From JALNYB01 sp963676235 (GTDB lineage: Archaea; Thermoplasmatota; Thermoplasmata; Methanomassiliicoccales; Methanomethylophilaceae): DNA of 64,000 nt. The notes beneath the pieces were generated by a model, which searched no databases, was not told where the DNA came from, and saw only the letters and a list, made by a program, of their open reading frames with translations. Shown in pieces: positions 26,651-35,759 of the stretch; the stretch's first letter is position 1; every line of letters starts with the position of its first letter. A program made the position numbers and the translations under genes. The stretch is from contig OY781044.1 in assembly GCA_963676235.1 (NCBI GenBank), positions 434,001 to 498,000 of the forward strand. Direction: 5' to 3'.

Positions 26651-27115
26651 TTACGCGCCTATATCGGGCACGTAATCGTTCGCATCTTTGATAACGCTCA
26701 GAACTACGGAAGTATTGGTCTTCTGCACTCCGTCAAGCGAATTGATCTTTTTGACCGTTTCAGAAAAATCCTCACGGTCCAGACATGATATCAAGACGAT
26801 ACAATCTGCATCTCCTGTCACATCGTAGATGAAAACCACCTGAGGAATCCCCTTGAGTGCGTTCTGAACAGCTACGACATCATCTGCATAGATATGCATG
26901 ATTCCCATGTATTCGAAACCGAGATTCATATAGTCGATTTTCGCACGATATCCGTTGATGACACCTTTGGACTCCAATGCTTTGACCCTTTGAATAAGGG
27001 TTGTAGGATGGACACCCAATTGTTTTGCGATCTGTCTGTAAGATCCCTGGCTGGACTTACATAACAGTTCGATTATGCGTTTATCCAACTCATCGTAATC
27101 TTTGACACTGACCAT
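26651..27115 (-). CDS. Lrp/AsnC family transcription regulator
   Basis: 154 residues. N-terminal winged HTH (YDELDKRIIELLCKSSQGSYRQIAKQLGVHPTTLIQRVKALESKGVI split here: helices at about 7-55) and a C-terminal RAM ligand-binding domain (MGIMHIYADDVVAV, then VVFIYDVTGDADCIVLI). Ligand unknown; the family usually senses amino acids. It is divergent from alaX with about 75 bp between the start codons, so it may control it or itself. Confidence 0.9.
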   Translation of the reverse strand: MVSVKDYDELDKRIIELLCKSSQGSYRQIAKQLGVHPTTLIQRVKALESKGVINGYRAKIDYMNLGFEYMGIMHIYADDVVAVQNALKGIPQVVFIYDVTGDADCIVLISCLDREDFSETVKKINSLDGVQKTNTSVVLSVIKDANDYVPDIGA

Positions 27116-27189
27116 AAAGCTATCCTTCTACTGTCAAAAAGGCCTATCGAATATTTATTACATGGGATTTGTATACACAGAATGATAAT

Positions 27190-28362
27190 ATGACCGAAGA
27201 GATCTTCAGACACGACGGATATGCCTTTGAGTTCGAAGCTCTGGTGGTCTCCGTCAACGGGGACCTCGTAGAACTTGATATGACCGCATTTTACCCTGGA
27301 GGCGGAGGCCAAGTATGCGATACTGGAACCATACGGGGACTTTCGGTGACCGAGGTCTCATACAAGGGAAAGAATATATTTCACACTGTCCCTAATAACG
27401 ATCTTAAAGTCGGAGACAGGGTCTGGTGCAGTGTTGACTGGTACAGACGCTATGACCTCATGATGGGACATACGGCAGAACATCTTCTCTTTTGTTCATT
27501 GAAAAAACAGGACCCCGAATTGACAATAACAAAAATATTCATCTCTCCTGAAAGCAAATATGTCATAGTCAATCATGACATAAGTTGGGAGAAAATCGAT
27601 AAAGCGTTGAAATTCGCCAACAAAGCGATACTAGATGCGCTACCGGTCACCAAGAGCATTATGAGCAGGGATGATCCTGAACTTGCAAATGTAAGGATCA
27701 AATTAGACCATATAAAAGAAGATGAGGAGATCTCGGTCGTATCTATAGGAGATATCGATCTTTCTGCATGTAGCGGCGTCCATGTCATGGAAACATCTGA
27801 GATCGAGACACTTTTCGTTGACCGTAAAGTATCCGCAGGAAAAGATGGAGTAGCGATACATTTCAAAGTTGGAAATGCAGCGAAAGATTCTGCGATGTCG
27901 CTCGCCAACATCTGTCTTCAGACCATCGACGAAGCCGACAGCAAACCCGAAGATATCGTACGTACTGTTTCCAATATGAAACATGAAATAGAACTCAGCA
28001 GGGAAATGATCAAGAAAGCTGTGAAACAGCAATTGACTTCACTTGAACCTGAGAACTACAACGGTATTGACATATACAGCGGGATTTTCTATGCTGAAAG
28101 AACAATACTGACTGATACAGCAGAGAACTTGAAGAACAAGGGAGGCGTGATCGCATTTATTTCTGTCACAGATACGGTTTCTGTATTGATGGCATCAGGA
28201 AGTGCAAAGCTCGATTGCAAGAAAATTCTTCCCGATATACTGAAAGAATTCGGAGGCAGAGGTGGAGGAAAACCTGATTTTGCACAGGGCGGTGTATCAA
28301 ACATATCCGTGGCAGACGATATCCTAAAAACAATGCTTAAAAGAATTAAACAATCATTATAA
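27190..28362 (+). CDS. alaX: Alanyl-tRNA editing protein AlaX-L
   Basis: 390 residues. Trans-editing enzyme that removes Ser or Gly from tRNA-Ala. The editing-site zinc ligands are visible as GHTAEHLL (His 94 and 98) and ACSGVHV. Upstream is the glycine-rich TAFYPGGGGQVCDTG. The C-terminal part (about 250-390) is a DHHA1 domain ending GGRGGGKPDFAQGGV, as in the long AlaX-L form. The true start is ATG 27190 (MTEEIF); an in-frame TTG exists at 27169. Confidence 0.92.
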   Translation: MTEEIFRHDGYAFEFEALVVSVNGDLVELDMTAFYPGGGGQVCDTGTIRGLSVTEVSYKGKNIFHTVPNNDLKVGDRVWCSVDWYRRYDLMMGHTAEHLLFCSLKKQDPELTITKIFISPESKYVIVNHDISWEKIDKALKFANKAILDALPVTKSIMSRDDPELANVRIKLDHIKEDEEISVVSIGDIDLSACSGVHVMETSEIETLFVDRKVSAGKDGVAIHFKVGNAAKDSAMSLANICLQTIDEADSKPEDIVRTVSNMKHEIELSREMIKKAVKQQLTSLEPENYNGIDIYSGIFYAERTILTDTAENLKNKGGVIAFISVTDTVSVLMASGSAKLDCKKILPDILKEFGGRGGGKPDFAQGGVSNISVADDILKTMLKRIKQSL

Positions 28363-28396
28363 AACTTAATAATAGAAACACTATTAAGGTAACATT

Positions 28397-28768
28397 ATGG
28401 CAGGAATGAGAGGCGTTAACCCACGCCAAATGCAACAAGCAATGAAAAAAATGGGAATTAAACAATCCAATATCGAGAATGTTATTGAGGTCGTAATCAG
28501 GACCAAAGACAAAGAAATCGTCATAACCAACGCAGAAGTGGTTTGCGTCGATATGCAAGGAAGCAAAAACTATCAGGTCTCTGGAACAGAAGAAACCAGA
28601 GCAGCAGGCTACATATCAACATCAACGGCAGGAGCAGTATCATTCTCTGGAGAAGATATCGAGTTGGTAATGTCACAATCCGGATGCGACAGAGATAAGG
28701 CTGTTGCAGCGCTGACGGCATGCGACGGTCAGCCAGCGGAAGCCATACTTAAGATAATAACGGGATGA
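28397..28768 (+). CDS. nac: Nascent polypeptide-associated complex protein
   Basis: 123 residues. Archaeal NAC homodimer that binds nascent chains at the ribosome exit. NAC domain at about 20-60 (SNIENVIEVVIRTKDKEIVI) with a C-terminal UBA domain (ELVMSQSGCDRDKAVAALTACDG). The N-terminal GVNPRQMQQAMKKMGIK is the usual archaeal start. Followed 5 nt later by hypC. Confidence 0.94.
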   Translation: MAGMRGVNPRQMQQAMKKMGIKQSNIENVIEVVIRTKDKEIVITNAEVVCVDMQGSKNYQVSGTEETRAAGYISTSTAGAVSFSGEDIELVMSQSGCDRDKAVAALTACDGQPAEAILKIITG

Positions 28769-28773
28769 ATATT

Positions 28774-29004
28774 ATGTGTTTAGCAATTCCAGGAAAGATC
28801 GTAAAAATCGAAGGAGATGTCGGGGATATTGATTTCGGCGACGTTATCAGAAAAGCAAACGTAGCAATGGTCGAAGCCAAAGTCGGTCAATGGGCAGTGA
28901 TTCACGCAGGATTTGCCATTGAAATCATGGACGAAGAAGAAGCCCTAGAAACCCTCAAACTTTGGAATGAGGTCCTAGATAGCGATAAGACTACTTTCTG
29001 CTGA
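28774..29004 (+). CDS. hypC: HypC/HupF hydrogenase maturation chaperone
   Basis: 76 residues. Chaperone that carries the Fe(CN)2CO unit to the large subunit of NiFe hydrogenase. Translation must begin at MCLAIPGK because Cys2 is the essential ligand, so ATG 28774 is taken although an ATG 9 nt upstream is in frame. The conserved VGQWAVIHAGFAI is present. No other hyp genes are in the window. It sits directly after NAC. Confidence 0.93.
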   Translation: MCLAIPGKIVKIEGDVGDIDFGDVIRKANVAMVEAKVGQWAVIHAGFAIEIMDEEEALETLKLWNEVLDSDKTTFC

Positions 29005-29020
29005 TGAATTATACGAAAAG

Positions 29021-29028
29021 TATATATT
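29021..29028 (+). promoter_or_regulatory. TATA box of first 5S rRNA gene
   Basis: TATATATT about 25-29 nt before the inferred 5S 5' end. The second copy has TTATATAG at 29278-29285 at the same distance from its 5S. The two boxes differ because they lie just outside the duplicated unit. Confidence 0.55.
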
Positions 29029-29032
29029 CATC

Positions 29033-29253
29033 ATATGTATCGCAGGAATTGGTCTGACGGCCATAGCGGTGGGGAGACACCCGGTCCCATTTCGAACCCG
29101 GAAGTAAAGCCCACCCGCGTATCTGTTTGTACTGTATTGCGCAAGCGTACGGGAACACTGACACGCTGTCAACCACTTTTTACTCTTTAAATTTCATATT
29201 TGTTTGTTTTTCTCATTCGAAGGCGTGTCCTTCATTTCGTACGCCTTTTGCTC
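29033..29253 (+). repeat. Direct repeat unit A (5S and trailer)
   Basis: A 221-bp unit identical to 29289-29509, with a unique spacer of 35 bp between the copies. Each unit ends with GGCGT...ACGCC followed by TTTT, a terminator-like hairpin (in copy 1 around 29222-29249). Perfect identity implies recent duplication or gene conversion. Confidence 0.92.
29050..29175 (+). rRNA. rrf: 5S ribosomal RNA, copy 1
   Basis: About 126 nt. Core 5S sequence is visible: ACGGCCATAGCGGTGGGGA, CACCCGGTCCCATTTCGAAC, CCCGGAAGTAAAGCCC. The terminal helix pairs TGGTcTGAC at the 5' end with GTCAACCA at the 3' end. No 16S or 23S gene is nearby, as expected for unlinked rRNA genes of Thermoplasmata. Confidence 0.93.
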
Positions 29254-29288
29254 GAAAAATATCTGGCTTGAAAAACGTTATATAGTTA

Positions 29289-29509
29289 ATATGTATCGCA
29301 GGAATTGGTCTGACGGCCATAGCGGTGGGGAGACACCCGGTCCCATTTCGAACCCGGAAGTAAAGCCCACCCGCGTATCTGTTTGTACTGTATTGCGCAA
29401 GCGTACGGGAACACTGACACGCTGTCAACCACTTTTTACTCTTTAAATTTCATATTTGTTTGTTTTTCTCATTCGAAGGCGTGTCCTTCATTTCGTACGC
29501 CTTTTGCTC
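29289..29509 (+). repeat. Direct repeat unit B (5S and trailer)
   Basis: Second copy of the 221-bp unit, including its own terminator-like hairpin. The DNA from 29510 to 29696 carries no gene I can support. It has a 14-bp palindrome, ATCTATCGATAGAT, at 29515-29528. Confidence 0.92.
29306..29431 (+). rRNA. rrf: 5S ribosomal RNA, copy 2
   Basis: Identical to copy 1 across the gene and 78 nt of downstream DNA, displaced by exactly 256 bp. It has its own TATA box (29278-29285), so both copies are probably transcribed separately. Confidence 0.93.
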
Positions 29510-29696
29510 AAAAAATCTATCGATAGATCTTCCTAACAAAATCATGACTCAATATCGTGAGCACAGGACCTATTATCATCTTACCCTGGTTCTCTATTAA
29601 ACCAACCAAAGGAACAATAAACATTTCAACGTGACAAACCACGCATACTACTTTTGACAATAACCATTAAAACGAATATTGCCATAATCACACGCA

Positions 29697-30476
29697 ATGA
29701 TACTCATAAAACTGGGCGGCAGCGTCATCACCGACAAAACCCAGTACAGAACTTTCAATCGGGAATGCGTTTCGAGACTCTTTGATGAGATCAAGAAATC
29801 CGAAAGAGGGGTTCTCATCGTTCATGGTGCAGGTTCGTTCGGTCATGTCATAGCCAAACAATACAGTCTGCAGAACGGACTTGTCGATTTCGGACAGATA
29901 CCTGCCGTAGCAAAAGTCCAATATGACGTGAGAGAATTGAATTCGATGATCATCGCAGAACTCCTCAGAAAAGGAATTCCTGCAGTATCCATCCCTCCAG
30001 GATCTTGTTTCATCATGGATAACGGAAAACTTATCATAAAGGATCCAGAGGTCATGTTAGCATTTTCTCACCTGGGACTGATGCCTGTTCTCTTCGGAGA
30101 TGTTGTCATTGACCGTAAAAAGGGTTTCGGAATCTGTTCAGGAGATCAGATCATGGAGATTCTCTGCGACTTGTACAAACCCGAAAAGGTCATCTTCGTC
30201 TCAGACATAGACGGATTGTATGACAAGGATCCCAAAAATAACAAAGATGCAAAACTTATCAGTGAAGTCACATCTGAAAAACTAGAAAATATCAATAGTT
30301 ACAGCAACATCGATGATGTCACCGGCGGGGTCCGCGGAAAGATGGAAGCTATGCTCAGGATCAGTACCGAAAAAAGAGATTGTGTACTCATTAACGGTAC
30401 TGTTCCAGACAGATTATATTCATTGTTAAAAGGAGATGAAGTCATCTCCACCATAGCTAAAGGCGGATTAAAATGA
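29697..30476 (+). CDS. Isopentenyl phosphate kinase
   Basis: 259 residues. Makes isopentenyl diphosphate from isopentenyl phosphate in the archaeal mevalonate pathway. Amino-acid-kinase fold: [13 protein letters not shown] (2-14) and [15 protein letters not shown], where the His after GSFG is the known substrate-binding residue. [21 protein letters not shown] and [12 protein letters not shown] form the nucleotide site. It overlaps idi2 by 4 nt as ATGA; first gene of a three-gene isoprenoid operon. Confidence 0.94.
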   Translation: MILIKLGGSVITDKTQYRTFNRECVSRLFDEIKKSERGVLIVHGAGSFGHVIAKQYSLQNGLVDFGQIPAVAKVQYDVRELNSMIIAELLRKGIPAVSIPPGSCFIMDNGKLIIKDPEVMLAFSHLGLMPVLFGDVVIDRKKGFGICSGDQIMEILCDLYKPEKVIFVSDIDGLYDKDPKNNKDAKLISEVTSEKLENINSYSNIDDVTGGVRGKMEAMLRISTEKRDCVLINGTVPDRLYSLLKGDEVISTIAKGGLK

Positions 30477-31549
30477 TACCTATTAGAGAAAGAAAGGCAG
30501 ACCACATAGATATCTGTCTTAATGAAAGAATTGCACCGGGATACTGTTATTGGGATGATATCAAACTCATCCACAATGCAATCCCTGAAGTAAATGCAGA
30601 TGATATCGATATGACTGCAGACGTTCTCGGACAAACCTTAGAATTCCCACTCATCGTCACTGCAATAACAGGAGGTTTCACAGGTGCTAAGAAGATCAAT
30701 GAGAATATCGCGAAAGCATGTTCTGAATTGGGTATCGGAATGGGCGTAGGCAGCGAACGCGCGGGCGTCAACGGTGTAGATCCTGAAAGCTACTCTGTTA
30801 TCAAAGATTATGATGTGCCTCTTGTCATCGGAAATGTCGGTGCACCCCAGTTGATACCTCAAAAAAGCAAAGACCGGTTCACCGTCGAGGATATCGGAAA
30901 AGCAAAAGACCTCATCGATGCCGATGTCGTGGCGATCCATCTCAACTTCTTACAGGAGATTGTCCAACCCGAAGGCGATACCAGCGCTAAAGGCTGTTAT
31001 GAGGCCATACGCGACATCGCAAGATCATATCCTACTATCATCAAAGAAACAGGTGCAGGAATCTCCAAAGATGTTGCAACAAGACTCAAAGGCACGGGTA
31101 TAATAGGTATGGATATAGCCGGAATGGGAGGAACAAGTTTCTCCGCTGTAGAATTGTATCGTGCGATGAAAGTTGGAGATGACATAAGAACCGGAATGGG
31201 AGAATCATTCTTTGATTGGGGAATACCTTCACCAGTATCGCTTCTTGAAGCAAGGAATGGGCTTCCGATAATATCTTCTGGTGGTATCCTTGATGGCATA
31301 CATGTCGCAGCATCTATCGCAATGGGCGCTTGCTGCGCGGGTATTGCACACTCCGTACTAAGAGAAGCAACAGAATCGTCCGATGCCGTAAAACAGAAAC
31401 TACTGCTTATCAAAGAAGAGCTCAGAGCAGCTATGCTCCTCACCGGCTCTGCAAATATCAAACAGCTTTCAAAAGCCAAGTACATCATACTCGGCGATAC
31501 AAAACAATGGTTGGAAGAATTACAATGGACGCAAAACAATACTTATTGA
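30473..31549 (+). CDS. fni: Type 2 isopentenyl-diphosphate isomerase
   Basis: 358 residues. FMN- and NADPH-dependent isomerase converting IPP to DMAPP. Opening [17 protein letters not shown] site [22 protein letters not shown] and GAPQLIPQ. Catalytic Gln lies in [13 protein letters not shown]; the glycine-rich phosphate loop is near [11 protein letters not shown] and [10 protein letters not shown]. The downstream prenyl synthase begins inside its last 25 nt. Confidence 0.95.
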   Translation: MIPIRERKADHIDICLNERIAPGYCYWDDIKLIHNAIPEVNADDIDMTADVLGQTLEFPLIVTAITGGFTGAKKINENIAKACSELGIGMGVGSERAGVNGVDPESYSVIKDYDVPLVIGNVGAPQLIPQKSKDRFTVEDIGKAKDLIDADVVAIHLNFLQEIVQPEGDTSAKGCYEAIRDIARSYPTIIKETGAGISKDVATRLKGTGIIGMDIAGMGGTSFSAVELYRAMKVGDDIRTGMGESFFDWGIPSPVSLLEARNGLPIISSGGILDGIHVAASIAMGACCAGIAHSVLREATESSDAVKQKLLLIKEELRAAMLLTGSANIKQLSKAKYIILGDTKQWLEELQWTQNNTY

Positions 31550-32508
31550 AAACATCCGAAGAAGTAGATGGACCTATAAAGAGCTACATAAAGGACGAAG
31601 AACCCCAGAAACTCATCGAAGCATCCAGACAGTATCCTTATGCTGGCGGAAAGAGAATGAGACCTGCGATCGTCCTCGCTGCCGCAGGAGCAGTAGGCGG
31701 AGACAGATCAAAAGCAATGCCTCTCGCGGTTGCCATAGAATACCTCCATAATTTCACGCTTATCCACGACGACTATATGGATGGCGACGACAAAAGAAGG
31801 GGGATGACCACCATTCATGTCGGATACGGTATGCCTACGGCGATACTTGCAGGAGATGCACTTTTCGCGAAAGCATTCCAGGTGATCGCAGAACTGGATA
31901 TCCCCGGAGACAGACTGAAAGACGTACTCAAATATGTCACGACAGCGGTTTGGGACCTTGCCCGCGGACAGGAAATGGACACTGCCAACGAAGGAAAGAT
32001 CGTATCAGAAGATGTTTACATCGAGACCATCAGATTGAAAACAAGCGTACTTTTCGCAGCCGCGGCATCAGGCGGAGCGATCATCGGCGGAGCTGACAAG
32101 AAAACAGTCGAAGCCATAAACGAATATGCAATGGCGCTCGGACTCGGATTCCAGATTTATGATGATTACTTGGGTATCGCCGGAGATTCATCCAAGACCG
32201 GAAAATCTGTAGGTAATGATATTCGTAAAGGAAAATGCACCATACTTGTAACACACGCGATTGAACACATCAAAGACCCACAAGTCTTAGCTGAATTCAA
32301 AAGCCTTCTCGGAAACCAGAAAGACACAGAGAAAGATATCGATCGTGCAAGAGAGATACTTAAAGAAGCAGGAAGCATAGATTATGCTTTGAAATGCGCA
32401 CGTTGGAAGGTAGATGAGGCCATATCCAAATTAGACTGCCTTAAACCCAGCGAAGACAAAGAATTCATGATCGCTCTCGCGGAATACGCGATAAACAGAG
32501 ACGTCTGA
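31525..32508 (+). CDS. Geranylgeranyl diphosphate synthase family prenyltransferase
   Basis: 327 residues. Builds the C20 or longer isoprenyl chains of archaeal lipids. First aspartate-rich motif in LIHDDYMDGDDKRRG, second in GFQIYDDYLGIAGD. GGKRMRPAIVLAAAG is the usual N-terminal motif. ATG 31525, preceded by GGAAGAAT, is chosen; the frame is open far upstream but lies inside idi2. Product chain length cannot be read with certainty from the sequence. Confidence 0.93.
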   Translation: MDAKQYLLKTSEEVDGPIKSYIKDEEPQKLIEASRQYPYAGGKRMRPAIVLAAAGAVGGDRSKAMPLAVAIEYLHNFTLIHDDYMDGDDKRRGMTTIHVGYGMPTAILAGDALFAKAFQVIAELDIPGDRLKDVLKYVTTAVWDLARGQEMDTANEGKIVSEDVYIETIRLKTSVLFAAAASGGAIIGGADKKTVEAINEYAMALGLGFQIYDDYLGIAGDSSKTGKSVGNDIRKGKCTILVTHAIEHIKDPQVLAEFKSLLGNQKDTEKDIDRAREILKEAGSIDYALKCARWKVDEAISKLDCLKPSEDKEFMIALAEYAINRDV

Positions 32509-32512
32509 ACTC

Positions 32513-33172
32513 TTAAACATCATTTATGCCGGTCGCGGTTATACGATAATTCGCAGACCTTCCTTCGGGAAGGCTGCGATGCTTTATTATCACGGCTGTT
32601 CTGACACCATTGCCTTTCTTGTCCAATCTTATAATCGTCTTAGCATTATGATGCATGGCGTGGCCACCTAAGAATTCAATACCGCCTGTTGTAAGATTAG
32701 AATAAACTTGGGAAGATATCAGGACCGGAATATCATACATCCTTGCAATCCCCAACAAGACCTCGGTCTGCCTGACGAAATCGGTCCTTAATTTGGGATC
32801 CTCATAATTCAAACGATAGAACATCGTCATAGAATCGATTATCACAAGACCCAACAGATTGGTCGTCTCAGCCAATCTTGCGATCTTGTCTATCCTATCG
32901 GACTGCTCTTCGAAACTGTGAACCTGAAAAATTAGAAGATTCTTTATCAGTTCTTCTTTACCGAATATCTGTGAAATGCGATCATAAGATAATCCTTCTG
33001 TGTCGATAAAAGCAACCTTTTTGCCTTCTTTGACAACATTATATGCCAACTGAAGGCAGATATTTGTCTTACCACACCCTCCCTCTCCATAGATCAACGT
33101 AACGCTGCTCTCTTCGATGCCCCCACCGAGGAGTTCATCAAATGATTTACATCCTGTAGAGATCCGCTTCAC
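32513..33172 (-). CDS. radB: DNA repair and recombination protein RadB
   Basis: 219 residues. RadA paralogue with only the RecA core and no N-terminal HhH domain, the mark of RadB. Walker A is YGEGGCGKTNICLQ (about 29-42), Walker B is LGLVIIDSMTMFY. It starts at GTG 33172 with the usual ISTGCKSFDELLGGGIE. Convergent with the prenyl synthase, 4 nt apart. Confidence 0.92.
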   Translation of the reverse strand: MKRISTGCKSFDELLGGGIEESSVTLIYGEGGCGKTNICLQLAYNVVKEGKKVAFIDTEGLSYDRISQIFGKEELIKNLLIFQVHSFEEQSDRIDKIARLAETTNLLGLVIIDSMTMFYRLNYEDPKLRTDFVRQTEVLLGIARMYDIPVLISSQVYSNLTTGGIEFLGGHAMHHNAKTIIRLDKKGNGVRTAVIIKHRSLPEGRSANYRITATGINDV

Positions 33173-33225
33173 AGCATGTAAGAGAGAAAGGGGTTGATAA
33201 AGTTGTTTAATTGACGGTTATGAAC

Positions 33226-33591
33226 TTACACAAGCCACTCGTCGTCCTTCTTTTTATCCGTATCAGGCTTATTGTCATCCTTCTTCTCGTCGTCGTCGAT
33301 TTTCTCCTTTACGGATTTGACGTCGCTGAGGTCGTAGGTTGCGTCTGTCTGGGTCTCTTCGCCCTTGATAGCGTAATAAGGAACTGCCAATACGGTCACG
33401 ATCAAGAATATTATCACTGCGATGATCACAAGTATGATGATCGCAGCTATGACGACATTAAGAATGTCCTTCAATATATCAGGATTCATCGCTATGTAGG
33501 CTACGATCGCTATCATTGCAATTACGAGTACACACAGGACCAATGCCGATCCTGTCGTGCTCTTACGAACTGTTTTTCCTGCATCTGCCAT
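33226..33591 (-). CDS. Small membrane protein with acidic/lysine-rich tail
   Basis: 121 residues, not recognised. Two hydrophobic segments at about 15-35 and 40-71 predict membrane helices. The last 45 residues are charged, with alternating Asp and Lys (EKIDDDEKKDDNKPDTDKKK), and should be soluble. It follows the AIM24 gene by 12 nt with a clear GGAGGAAT Shine-Dalgarno, so it is probably a partner of AIM24. Confidence 0.6.
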   Translation of the reverse strand: MADAGKTVRKSTTGSALVLCVLVIAMIAIVAYIAMNPDILKDILNVVIAAIIILVIIAVIIFLIVTVLAVPYYAIKGEETQTDATYDLSDVKSVKEKIDDDEKKDDNKPDTDKKKDDEWLV

Positions 33592-33603
33592 TTCTATTCC
33601 TCC

Positions 33604-34281
33604 TTAATTACCACTCGGAAGGTATGGGATCAAAGAACCTGCAAGCTGCGGAAGTGTCATAGATTGAATTATGATCTTTCCGGGTCCGGTAAGTGTCGTG
33701 ACGAACAGACCCTCTCCGCCGAACAAAGCTGTCTTGATACCGCCTGCTGCAGTGATATCATACGCTACCGAATCCTGCCATGCAACTGCATTTGCTGTTG
33801 ATACCTTATACCTCTCCCCCGGTTTAAGATCGACGATGTTAAAATCACCGCATGCTGCAACGAATGCCATTCCGGTTCCGCTGAGCTCCTGAAGGATCAG
33901 ACCCTCTCCACCAAACAAGATGGATCCCAGTTTTTTCTGGAATGTCATTTTAAGTTCTACGGTTGGCTGTGAGCACAGATAACCTGTCTTCTGGACTATC
34001 CATTTCCCTTTTCCGATGTCCAAGTCGACGATCTTTCCAGGAGCGCTTCCTCCAAGACCGACGATACCTGAACCGCCTTGAGATGAATATTTCAAAAGGA
34101 AGAGAGAAGAACCAGTAAGTGATCTTCCGAGTCCTTTCATAAGACCTCCCTTCATCTTTGCTTCCATAGTCATGTTTCCGGTCATGTAGACCATTGCACC
34201 AGCTTGTGAATCAAGTTCTTCACCGTCATCCAACTGGACATTAACGAATTGAAGATTGTCTCCAGTGATTGTATATCTCAT
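33604..34281 (-). CDS. AIM24 / TIGR00266 family protein
   Basis: 225 residues. Beta-rich protein of the AIM24 family, named for a mitochondrial biogenesis protein; the archaeal role is unknown. Typical pieces: ELDSQAGAMVYMTGNMTMEAKM, then KLGSILFGGEGLILQELSGTG and a repeat of the FGGEGLFVTTLTGPGKI motif. The start MRYTITGDNLQFV at 34281 fits the family; the frame extends 15 nt further without a better start. It shares a 58-bp divergent promoter region with bud32. Confidence 0.85.
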   Translation of the reverse strand: MRYTITGDNLQFVNVQLDDGEELDSQAGAMVYMTGNMTMEAKMKGGLMKGLGRSLTGSSLFLLKYSSQGGSGIVGLGGSAPGKIVDLDIGKGKWIVQKTGYLCSQPTVELKMTFQKKLGSILFGGEGLILQELSGTGMAFVAACGDFNIVDLKPGERYKVSTANAVAWQDSVAYDITAAGGIKTALFGGEGLFVTTLTGPGKIIIQSMTLPQLAGSLIPYLPSGN

Positions 34282-34295
34282 AACTGTCAATATCA

Positions 34296-34320
34296 AGTGT
34301 AAGTATTAATTATTTACACT
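34296..34320. promoter_or_regulatory. Inverted repeat in the AIM24-bud32 divergent promoter
   Basis: AGTGTAA (34296-34302) and TTACACT (34314-34320) are inverted around an 11-bp A+T-rich spacer that holds TATTAATTA. A third TTAAGTGT half-site lies at 34331-34338, touching the bud32 start. It may be a shared operator or simply the TATA region of both genes. Confidence 0.4.
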
Positions 34321-34339
34321 AGAGATAATATTAAGTGTC

Positions 34340-34969
34340 ATGATCCCCAAAGGTGTGGCACCGATTGCCAGCGGCGCGGAAGCTGATATATTCGAAACAG
34401 AATTTTTGGGGCGCAAAGCTGTGATAAAGGTAAGATCACCGAAAAAGTACAGACATCCCGAACTGGATGAACATATCAGAACCGCCAGGATCAGGAGCGA
34501 GGTCAGACTGATGAAGGATGCTCGCGAAGCAGGTGTCAGAACTCCTATAATCTATGATCTGGACTTGAAAGACTGCAGTATAACTATGGAATATGTCAAT
34601 GGAAATAAGATGAAAGATGTCCTTGACAAAAATCCAGATAAAGCTTACAAATTATGTGAAATGATAGGCACAGCAATGGCTAACCTGCATAACGCACGTA
34701 TCTGTCACGGCGATCTGACAACATCTAACATGATCCTTACCGAAAAAGGGGAATTGTGCCTGATCGATTTCTCCATGGGTGGTTCACTTATCGAAGTGGA
34801 GGACATGGGGGTCGACATACGTTTGTTGGAAAGAGCATTCGCCTCTGCACATCCGGGCCTCGAGGATGCGTATGCACACCTTCTCGAGACTTATTCCAAG
34901 AGGAAGACCAACGTTCAGGAAGTAATGGAAAAAGTCGAGGAGATCAAAGGAAGAGGGAGATATACATGA
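34340..34969 (+). CDS. bud32: Kae1-associated protein kinase Bud32
   Basis: 209 residues. Atypical small Ser/Thr kinase/ATPase of the KEOPS complex that makes t6A in tRNA. It has the P-loop-like PIASGAEADIF, VIKVRSPKKYRHPELD, the catalytic HGDLTTSNMIL and metal-binding LIDFSMGG. The C-terminal basic KGRGRY tail matches the family. Kae1 is not in the window; in many archaea the two genes are fused, here Bud32 is free-standing. Overlaps the next gene as ATGA. Confidence 0.94.
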   Translation: MIPKGVAPIASGAEADIFETEFLGRKAVIKVRSPKKYRHPELDEHIRTARIRSEVRLMKDAREAGVRTPIIYDLDLKDCSITMEYVNGNKMKDVLDKNPDKAYKLCEMIGTAMANLHNARICHGDLTTSNMILTEKGELCLIDFSMGGSLIEVEDMGVDIRLLERAFASAHPGLEDAYAHLLETYSKRKTNVQEVMEKVEEIKGRGRYT

Positions 34970-35523
34970 AACTCAAGGTCATCACATCCAATCCTGGAAA
35001 GGTTAGAGAGTATCAGAACTCCTTTACGCACTTGGGCATAGAGATGGAACATCTGCATCTTCCATACGATGAGATACAGACATTCCAATTGGAAGAAGTG
35101 GTCGAAAAGGGAATGGTTGAGATCAGAAAAAAAGGTGTGACCGATTTTATCATCGATGATTCCGGATTATTCATCGATTCTTTGAAAGGATTTCCAGGAG
35201 TCTGGTCGGCATTTGCCCAAAAGACGATCGGAAACGAAGGGATCCTGAAACTCATGAAGAATGTTTCCGACAGAAAAGCCGAGTTCAAATGCTGTATAGG
35301 ATGCGACTTCGGCGGAGAGACGATAATCGTCACAGGCATATGCAATGGAACTATTCTCACCACAGAAAAAGGGAAAGAAGGATTCGGATACGATCCAATC
35401 TTCAGCTATGACGGGAAACTATCTTTCGCAGAAATATCCACAGAAGAGAAGAATAATTTCTCTCACCGCGGAAATGCAGTGAGATTACTTATCTCAGAAC
35501 TCAAGAACAGAGGCCTAATCTAA
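34966..35523 (+). CDS. XTP/dITP pyrophosphatase (ITPase, HAM1/RdgB family)
   Basis: 185 residues. Removes non-canonical purine nucleotides such as ITP and XTP. Family motifs: ITSNPGKVREYQ (5-16), DDSGLFIDSLKGFPGVWSA, GYDPIF and SHRGNAV at the end. ATG 34966 overlaps the bud32 stop. The frame is open upstream but inside bud32. The bud32-ITPase pair is common in archaea. Confidence 0.93.
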   Translation: MKLKVITSNPGKVREYQNSFTHLGIEMEHLHLPYDEIQTFQLEEVVEKGMVEIRKKGVTDFIIDDSGLFIDSLKGFPGVWSAFAQKTIGNEGILKLMKNVSDRKAEFKCCIGCDFGGETIIVTGICNGTILTTEKGKEGFGYDPIFSYDGKLSFAEISTEEKNNFSHRGNAVRLLISELKNRGLI

Positions 35524-35566
35524 CGATACACTTAATTACAACATTTACATCACAATGCTTATGTGT

Positions 35567-35639
35567 GGGCCTGTGGGCTAGCCTGGTATACTTGTGGCTT
35601 TGGGAGCCATTGACCCCGGTTCGAATCCGGGCAGGCCCA
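35567..35639 (+). tRNA. tRNA-Pro (TGG)
   Basis: Acceptor stem GGGCCTG/CAGGCCC, anticodon arm TGGCT-TTGGGA-GCCA with anticodon TGG, T arm CCCGGTTCGAATCCGGG. Discriminator A at 35639; CCA is not fully encoded (ACCT follows). No intron. It lies at the left edge of the accessory region. Confidence 0.94.
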
Positions 35640-35759
35640 CCTAATTTATTATCCAGACATCATGTTTTTTAGAGAGACTAAATTTTACAGACATTTTAAC
35701 AAAAAATCTATATGTCAAAAACTTAGTAACGTCGTCATAATTGGTTTATGTAACTTCTA

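Noticed and set aside
28975..29428. Two identical frames antisense to the 5S genes
   Set aside because: They are shadows of the duplicated rRNA sequence and not protein genes.
29517..29624. 35-codon minus-strand frame between 5S copy 2 and ipk
   Set aside because: It has an ATG but no Shine-Dalgarno or promoter, and is too short to support; kept only as a note.
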